Below are positions 62,947 through 64,000 of a stretch of DNA of 64,000 bases, piece by piece. Source of the stretch: Streptomyces sp. NBC_00878 (GTDB lineage Bacteria; Actinomycetota; Actinomycetes; Streptomycetales; Streptomycetaceae). The stretch lies in contig NZ_JAPEOK010000001.1 in the NCBI RefSeq assembly GCF_026341515.1, forward strand, positions 5,952,001 through 6,016,000, written 5' to 3'. Positions within the stretch are counted from its first letter, which is position 1. Each line of letters begins with the position of its first letter. Position numbers and translations under genes: made by a program. The notes under the pieces were generated by a model, which worked only from the letters and a program-made list of their open reading frames with translations, had not been told where the DNA came from and ran no database searches.

Positions 62947-64000
62947 ATGATTCAACGCCCGAATGTGGTTGACAGCTGCTTTCTCCGATACGAGCAAGAG
63001 CACCCCTCGTTCCGCCCCTACAGCGGATTGATCATGCACGCGGTGGGTCCGGCTCCAGCCGTGCACCGGGTAAGGGAGCAGGTCGCCGACCGTGTCGGAC
63101 GCATGCCGACCCTTGCTTGGCGGGTCAGCAAGCGAGGCCGCCGCACGGTGTGGGAGGCCGACCCCCACTTCCGCCCGCACGATCATGTGCATGAAGTCCG
63201 GCTTGCCGAAGGCACCACCCCTGAGGAAGCGGTCGACGATCTGCTCTGCCTTCCCATGCCCGAGCAGTCACCGCGCTGGGGAATCTGGCTCATTCACGGC
63301 TACTCGGACCGCGAGTACGTCCTGTTCTACCGCTCCCACCACGCCGGCCAGGACGGCCAGGCGATGATGGACACACTGACAACACTGTTCGGAACGCGCA
63401 CATCCATCGCCCCACTCGCCGCCGCCGGCGCGCCGGCCGCCAGGCAGCCCTGGTGGCAGCGCATCCCGGCGCGTGCCATCGCCCAGAACCTGAAGGATCA
63501 GGTAGAGGCTTTGCGCCCCACGTTGTCCTGGTCGCCACAACGCCCTCTGACAGGCAAGGCCCGGGTCCAGTCGGCTGCCGTGCCCATGGCATGGCTGCGT
63601 GAGACCGGGCAGGCGATGGGAGCCACCTCCAACGACATCTGTCTGGCCGCTCTCTCACATGCCATGCGTCAGTGGCTTCCCGAGAACTGGATCGCATCCG
63701 GCCGGAACGGGCGCGACCTGCACGTCTGTCTACCCGTCAGCCTGCGTGAACCAGAAGAACGGTTCATGGTGGGCAACAGACTCTCCGCCTGCCGCATCCC
63801 GTTGTCGTTCTGGGAAGACTCCACCCCTGCCCGTGTGACCGCCATCTCCCGGGCAACGGCTCCGGCCAGGACCGAGGAAACGCGGCGGGTGCTCAGGGGC
63901 CAGCTGCGTCTTCCGGAATGGCTTGTCTACCGCTTCCTCCGGCAGAGCACGCAGGCCCGAAACGGCTTGGACACAACCGGTCTGGTGCGCCTTCCGGAAC
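62947..64000 (+). CDS. WS/DGAT-type acyltransferase, second copy (partial at window edge)
   Basis: An open frame of at least 351 codons runs off the right edge. It begins MIQRPNVVDSCFLRYEQEHP, like the N-terminus of wax-ester synthases, and carries HHAGQDG (residues 131-137), the HHxxxDG active site. VCLPVSLREPEERFMVGNRL matches the family middle part. It differs clearly from the first copy at 57168, so the two probably act on different substrates or positions. GTGG-rich sequence before ATG 62947 is a weak ribosome site. The 273-bp gap before it holds only short dyads. Confidence 0.82.
   Translation, partial: MIQRPNVVDSCFLRYEQEHPSFRPYSGLIMHAVGPAPAVHRVREQVADRVGRMPTLAWRVSKRGRRTVWEADPHFRPHDHVHEVRLAEGTTPEEAVDDLLCLPMPEQSPRWGIWLIHGYSDREYVLFYRSHHAGQDGQAMMDTLTTLFGTRTSIAPLAAAGAPAARQPWWQRIPARAIAQNLKDQVEALRPTLSWSPQRPLTGKARVQSAAVPMAWLRETGQAMGATSNDICLAALSHAMRQWLPENWIASGRNGRDLHVCLPVSLREPEERFMVGNRLSACRIPLSFWEDSTPARVTAISRATAPARTEETRRVLRGQLRLPEWLVYRFLRQSTQARNGLDTTGLVRLPE

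Overview
The window is high-GC actinobacterial chromosome, almost certainly Streptomyces. Codon third positions are overwhelmingly G/C, starts are often GTG or TTG, and the left 38 kb carries a conserved streptomycete gene order: nhaA, acsA, a HAD phosphatase, the ssd/Tad pilus operon, a DUF1998-type helicase, bldG with its kinase-like partner, the proton pyrophosphatase hppA, topA, a tmk fusion and the DNA polymerase III delta' gene. The same backbone order is known in reduced form around topA and ssd in mycobacteria.

Region 1 (1-38.2 kb) is housekeeping and developmental core. acsA has a DasR-like operator upstream. A 6C-family small RNA lies between the HAD gene and ssd. The Tad block is one translationally coupled run (ssd, tadA, tadB, tadC, then pilin-like, TadE-like and Rv3654c-like genes) converging on the helicase. 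The region is rich in short tandem repeats (7-bp units around the Tad genes, 15-bp units before the delta' gene). It also holds several low-complexity protein expansions and a decayed Ser/Thr kinase.

Region 2 (38.2-53.0 kb) is a composite genomic island in a tRNA-Thr(CGT) gene. The 3' end of the tRNA recurs at 45.6 kb and 53.0 kb, so two segments lie in tandem. Segment A carries a 1324-residue TPR-CHAT (caspase-like peptidase) protein divergent from a small operon encoding a membrane protein, plus broken gene ends (a UvrD-type helicase tail and a truncated operon gene). This looks like a conflict or cell-death module. Segment B carries a two-component system with an MMPL exporter, an SDR/TetR pair, and a Tn3-family transposase remnant. 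I found no integrase, so the island is probably no longer self-mobile.

Region 3 (53.2-64 kb, running off the right edge) is a biosynthetic gene cluster of a type I cannot match to a known product. It encodes a PLP alpha-oxoamine synthase, a stand-alone acyl carrier protein, a KAS II, a KAS III, a ketoreductase-type SDR, a FabL-like enoyl reductase, a cytochrome P450, and two HHxxxDG (WS/DGAT-type) acyltransferases. A 34-codon ORF ending in a repeated Trp-Tyr motif sits between the P450 and the enoyl reductase. The simplest reading is a dedicated fatty-acyl assembly line. Its acyl-ACP would be condensed with an amino acid to an amino-ketone, then oxidised and acylated to give an amino lipid. 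The small peptide gene leaves open a separate peptide-modifying role for the P450.
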